Origin: an uncultured Collinsella sp.
Lineage (GTDB): Bacteria; Actinomycetota; Coriobacteriia; Coriobacteriales; Coriobacteriaceae
Assembly (NCBI GenBank): GCA_902494815.1
Contig: CABUVB010000001.1
Coordinates: forward strand, 1 to 64,000
Length of the DNA stretch: 64,000 bases
Direction: 5' to 3'
This document shows positions 61,390 through 64,000 of this stretch, piece by piece; positions within the stretch are counted from its first letter, which is position 1; every line of letters starts with the position of its first letter. The notes under the pieces were generated by a model, which ran no database searches, was not told the origin of the DNA, and saw only the letters and a program-made list of their open reading frames with translations. Position numbers and translations under genes: made by a program.

Positions 61390-63052
61390 GAAAGTTTGCT
61401 CCTTCCCGATCTTGTTTGCGCTGCTTGCCCTCCTGATCGGCACCTGCGCGGTCGTGTTCCCCGCTTCCGCGCAGGCTGCGCCGACCTCGACCGGTTCCAT
61501 CACGGTGAGCGGCACCGTGGCGAGCAGCTACGACGCCTACCAGATCTTTAGCGCCAGCGTCGTCGACGGCGACAACGACGCCAAGATCGCTACCGACCTC
61601 GCCTGGGCAAGCGACGCCGTGCGCGCCGCTGCGCTGCCCGTGCTGCACAGCGGCGGCATGCCCAAATCCCAGACCACCGCGCAGGAAGCTGCCGAGTGGC
61701 TCAACGCCGATTCCCACCTTACGAGCACGCTGAGCGCACAGCTCGCTCGTTCCCTCCAGAGCTCTGGCGCCGTGTCTGTGGCCCTTAACGCGGGCACGAC
61801 GGCCGAGCTGCCCTGCGGCTACTGGCTCATCGTCGCCGCCGCCGACGCCATTTCCCAGAACGAAGTCGGCACCGCGCCGATCATGGCCCTGGTCGGCGGC
61901 AGCGCCGTCACCGTCAAGCCCAAGGCCGCGACGCCCAAGGTCCAAAAGCACGTGCTGGAGGACGGCACCGCCGCCTGGCAGAAGGCCGCCGACGCCACGG
62001 TCGCCGACGACCTGTACTGGCGCCTCTCTGCCACGGTCCCGGCGGGTCTTACCGCCTACGACACCTATACGGTGCGGTTCGTCGACACCATGAGCGCGGG
62101 GCTCGACCCCTCCAAGGTCGCCGCGAGCATGCGCGTGTACGTGGCGGCGGGTGCGGACGGAGGCTTTGACGCAGTCTCGGCCGGCAGGGACGGCCGCGCC
62201 GGCACCGAGCCCGCGGAGGGCTGGACCGATATCACGGCCCAGTGCGCCACCAAGGTAGCGGCCGACGGCAAGACCTTCACCGTGCGCACCGGCGACCTGA
62301 TCGCCGCGCTCGGCGGGGCCGACGCCTTTACCGCGGGCGCCCGCGTGGTCGCCGTGTACAATGCGCCGCTCACCAGCGCATGCAACCACGGCATCGCGAA
62401 GGGCAACCCCAACGAGGTCTACCTGCGCTACCCGCGCTCTCCCTTTGCCGACCAGTCCGGCGACGCCGGCTTTACCCGCACGCCGAGCGACGATGCGTGC
62501 GCCTACACCTGGGATCTCGCGCTCACCAAGCGCGGCAGCGACGGCGACAAGCCGCTTGCCGGGGCGGTTCTGAGCATCGCCGACGACCGCGGTCGCACGC
62601 TGGCGGCCGACGGCACGTGGGATGCAGAGGGCAAGGCCACCGTCACCACGGGCGAGGACGGCCGCGTGACCGTTTCGGGCGCGGACTCGGGCAAGCTGGA
62701 GGTCCGCGAACTCAAGGCGCCCAAGGGCTACACCGCCTTTGAGGGCACGCGCTCCGTGACGGTCAAGGCCGAGGGCCTGGACGTCGACCAGGTGGCCGCC
62801 GCCAAGCCCAAGCTCACCATCACGGCCGAGTCGCCCCTGCGCGCCGACAGCGCGGACGGGTCGACGGGCAGCCTGGAGGCGTCGCTCATCAACACGCCCA
62901 CCGGCACACCCCCTAGCATTACCACCGGAGGCTTTATGCCCTCGACTGGCGATATGGCAATGTACGCCGCGGCCGCCGCAGCGGTCGCCGGAGCCGCGCT
63001 CATCGTGGTCGCGCTCCTGGTCAAGCGGGGGGGTGGCAGCCATAAAGAGTAG
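61382..63052 (+). CDS. SpaA-like LPXTG-type pilin
   Basis: 556 residues. Signal peptide (FPILFALLALLIGTCAVVFPASAQA), an N-terminal fimbrial domain (ISGTVASSYDAYQIF-type; here GTVASSYDAYQIFSASV), an isopeptide-forming D2-like domain (KHVLEDGTAAWQKAADATVADDLYWRLS) and a SpaA prealbumin-like domain with the E box LEVRELKAPKGY. Sorting signal FMPSTGD, membrane segment and KRGGGSHKE tail. GTG 61382 follows GGGAGGTAAGC and overlaps the adhesin stop. A run of seven G (63027-63033) is in the cytoplasmic tail. Probably an ancillary or basal pilin. Confidence 0.9.
   Translation: MNKKVCSFPILFALLALLIGTCAVVFPASAQAAPTSTGSITVSGTVASSYDAYQIFSASVVDGDNDAKIATDLAWASDAVRAAALPVLHSGGMPKSQTTAQEAAEWLNADSHLTSTLSAQLARSLQSSGAVSVALNAGTTAELPCGYWLIVAAADAISQNEVGTAPIMALVGGSAVTVKPKAATPKVQKHVLEDGTAAWQKAADATVADDLYWRLSATVPAGLTAYDTYTVRFVDTMSAGLDPSKVAASMRVYVAAGADGGFDAVSAGRDGRAGTEPAEGWTDITAQCATKVAADGKTFTVRTGDLIAALGGADAFTAGARVVAVYNAPLTSACNHGIAKGNPNEVYLRYPRSPFADQSGDAGFTRTPSDDACAYTWDLALTKRGSDGDKPLAGAVLSIADDRGRTLAADGTWDAEGKATVTTGEDGRVTVSGADSGKLEVRELKAPKGYTAFEGTRSVTVKAEGLDVDQVAAAKPKLTITAESPLRADSADGSTGSLEASLINTPTGTPPSITTGGFMPSTGDMAMYAAAAAAVAGAALIVVALLVKRGGGSHKE
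63027..63033 (+). repeat. G7 homopolymer near the end of the SpaA-like pilin gene
   Basis: Seven G in the codons for the tail after the membrane segment. Slippage would alter only the last residues and the stop codon. Confidence 0.8.
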
Positions 63053-63160
63053 CTGGCAGCCCCACAGAGAGCGGGGCGAGACGTAGCGAAGTAGATGCTA
63101 AGACACAGACAGACAGATTTAGATCAAATGGAATTCGAGCAGAAAGCAGAGGAAAAGAAG

Positions 63161-64000
63161 ATGAGCATGAGCAAGAACATCGCACGCCTGGCAGTAACCG
63201 CCGGCCTCACGGCGGCGCTGAGCTTCGGCGGAGTCATGGCCCCGGTGACCATGGCGTTTGCTGCGGAGGGCGACAATAGCATCACGATCAATTGGGTCGA
63301 CGAAGCCAACAAGGACAATTCGTTCAAGGCTTATCAGATCTTCAAGGCTAAGGTTATTGACGCCCAGGACGGCAGCGGCAAGATTGCTTCTGACGTTAAG
63401 TGGGCAGTGGGCGAACAGGCTCAAAAGGACATTATTAAGGCTATTAGGGATAGCGAGGGCTATTCGGATTCTGATAGCAAGTTGCCTGCAGTGAATACCG
63501 AAACCGGGAAAGATCCTGCAACCCCGCAAAATGTGGCAGATTGGCTTTCTGCAAATGTGCAGAATAAGACAACTGCCAGCGCGAACGGCAATAAGGGGAC
63601 GCGAGTTGCTCCTGGCGACGTGCTGTATTCGATTGCTCAAGCTGTGATGAAAGACGAGAATGCTGTTGGCGATTCCTTTAAGGCGGGCGATTCGTGGACG
63701 CGTCCGGTCGCTGCTGGCGATGGTTACTACCTCTTCGTATCTGATGATCTTACGAATGAGGCCAAGCCGAACACCGGCACCTCCCCGATTTTCGCTATCG
63801 TAGGTGGTAAGCCCGTAACGGTCACCGAGAAGACCAGCATCCCCACGGTCGATAAGCAGATTCTCGATGACACCGCAGACAAGACGGCCGCTACTGCCAC
63901 GAAGGACGACTGGAAAAACGTGGGCGATGCCTGGATTGGGCAGGTAATCGACTACAAGTTGACTGGTACTGTTGCGGCCAATATTGCCACATATAATAAG
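63161..64000 (+). CDS. Major pilin subunit, 3' end outside the window
   Basis: The frame from ATG 63161 is open to the last base (280 codons). The signal peptide (ARLAVTAGLTAALSFGGVMAPVTMAFA) is followed by a domain similar to that of the previous pilin: SFKAYQIFKAKVIDAQDG, an NVADWLSANV segment and DGYYLFVSDD with TSPIFAIVGGKPVTV. KQILDDTADKTAATATKDDW begins the next isopeptide-type domain. AGAGGAAAAG precedes the ATG; a second Met is two codons in. As third gene of the operon it is probably the backbone pilin, with a class C sortase expected downstream. Confidence 0.85.
   Translation, partial: MSMSKNIARLAVTAGLTAALSFGGVMAPVTMAFAAEGDNSITINWVDEANKDNSFKAYQIFKAKVIDAQDGSGKIASDVKWAVGEQAQKDIIKAIRDSEGYSDSDSKLPAVNTETGKDPATPQNVADWLSANVQNKTTASANGNKGTRVAPGDVLYSIAQAVMKDENAVGDSFKAGDSWTRPVAAGDGYYLFVSDDLTNEAKPNTGTSPIFAIVGGKPVTVTEKTSIPTVDKQILDDTADKTAATATKDDWKNVGDAWIGQVIDYKLTGTVAANIATYNK

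Overview
The window looks like chromosome of a high-GC, Gram-positive gut actinobacterium of the Coriobacteriia, most probably Collinsella or a close relative. The evidence is the codon use (GC-rich third positions with frequent TTT for Phe), LPXTG-type sorting signals, a GlnR-like orphan regulator, the pectin/uronate gene set and several families of short dispersed hairpins. The genus is an inference; no rRNA or intact tRNA gene is present to anchor it.

Layout. 1-942 is the 3' part of an IS256/Mutator transposase. 1286-21675 is a large pectin and uronate locus: uxaC-uxaB-uxaA, a GPH-type sugar transporter, a GH28 polygalacturonase, an alpha/beta hydrolase, a pectin methylesterase-esterase fusion, an SGNH esterase, a GH105 unsaturated-galacturonyl hydrolase, a TIM-barrel isomerase, two flavin oxidoreductases, an RpiB-type isomerase plus a KduD-type dehydrogenase, and a GntR regulator. 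21908-25156 is a GntP permease and an IlvD/Edd dehydratase for an aldonic acid. 33368-36553 supplies eda and kdgK with a divergent LacI repressor. Together these genes can de-esterify and cut pectin, turn galacturonate (UxaCBA) and unsaturated galacturonate (RpiB-type isomerase, KduD) into 2-keto-3-deoxygluconate, and pass it through KdgK and Eda to pyruvate and glyceraldehyde-3-phosphate. A repeated palindrome, AGGTGAACGTTCACCT, frames the promoters of uxaC, the transporter and GH105 and lies upstream of kduD, marking one regulon.

25300-30540 is an accessory segment with different codon habits: a Cys-less ArsC-like protein, a multidrug MFS exporter behind a probable leader-peptide attenuator, a CBS-domain protein, an MGMT-like protein, a tRNA-Met 3' fragment that looks like an attachment site, and a broken mosaic integrase. 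30540-33340 has an AAA ATPase and a GntR regulator among many repeats and inverted repeats.

36688-57463 is mostly housekeeping: a glutamine-synthetase-like protein lacking metal ligands next to a GlnR-like regulator, an HtrA protease, LigA, an AT-rich Tat-exported C39-like peptidase with a small lipoprotein, MerR plus MATE, a heterodimeric ABC exporter, a Vsr/DUF559-like nuclease gene bracketed by identical hairpins, moaA and a moaC-mobB fusion, an MFS protein and a HAD phosphatase. 57970-64000 is a sortase-dependent pilus/adhesin operon: a large beta-helix adhesin with a G9 tract early in the gene, a SpaA-like pilin and the start of a probable major pilin cut by the window edge.
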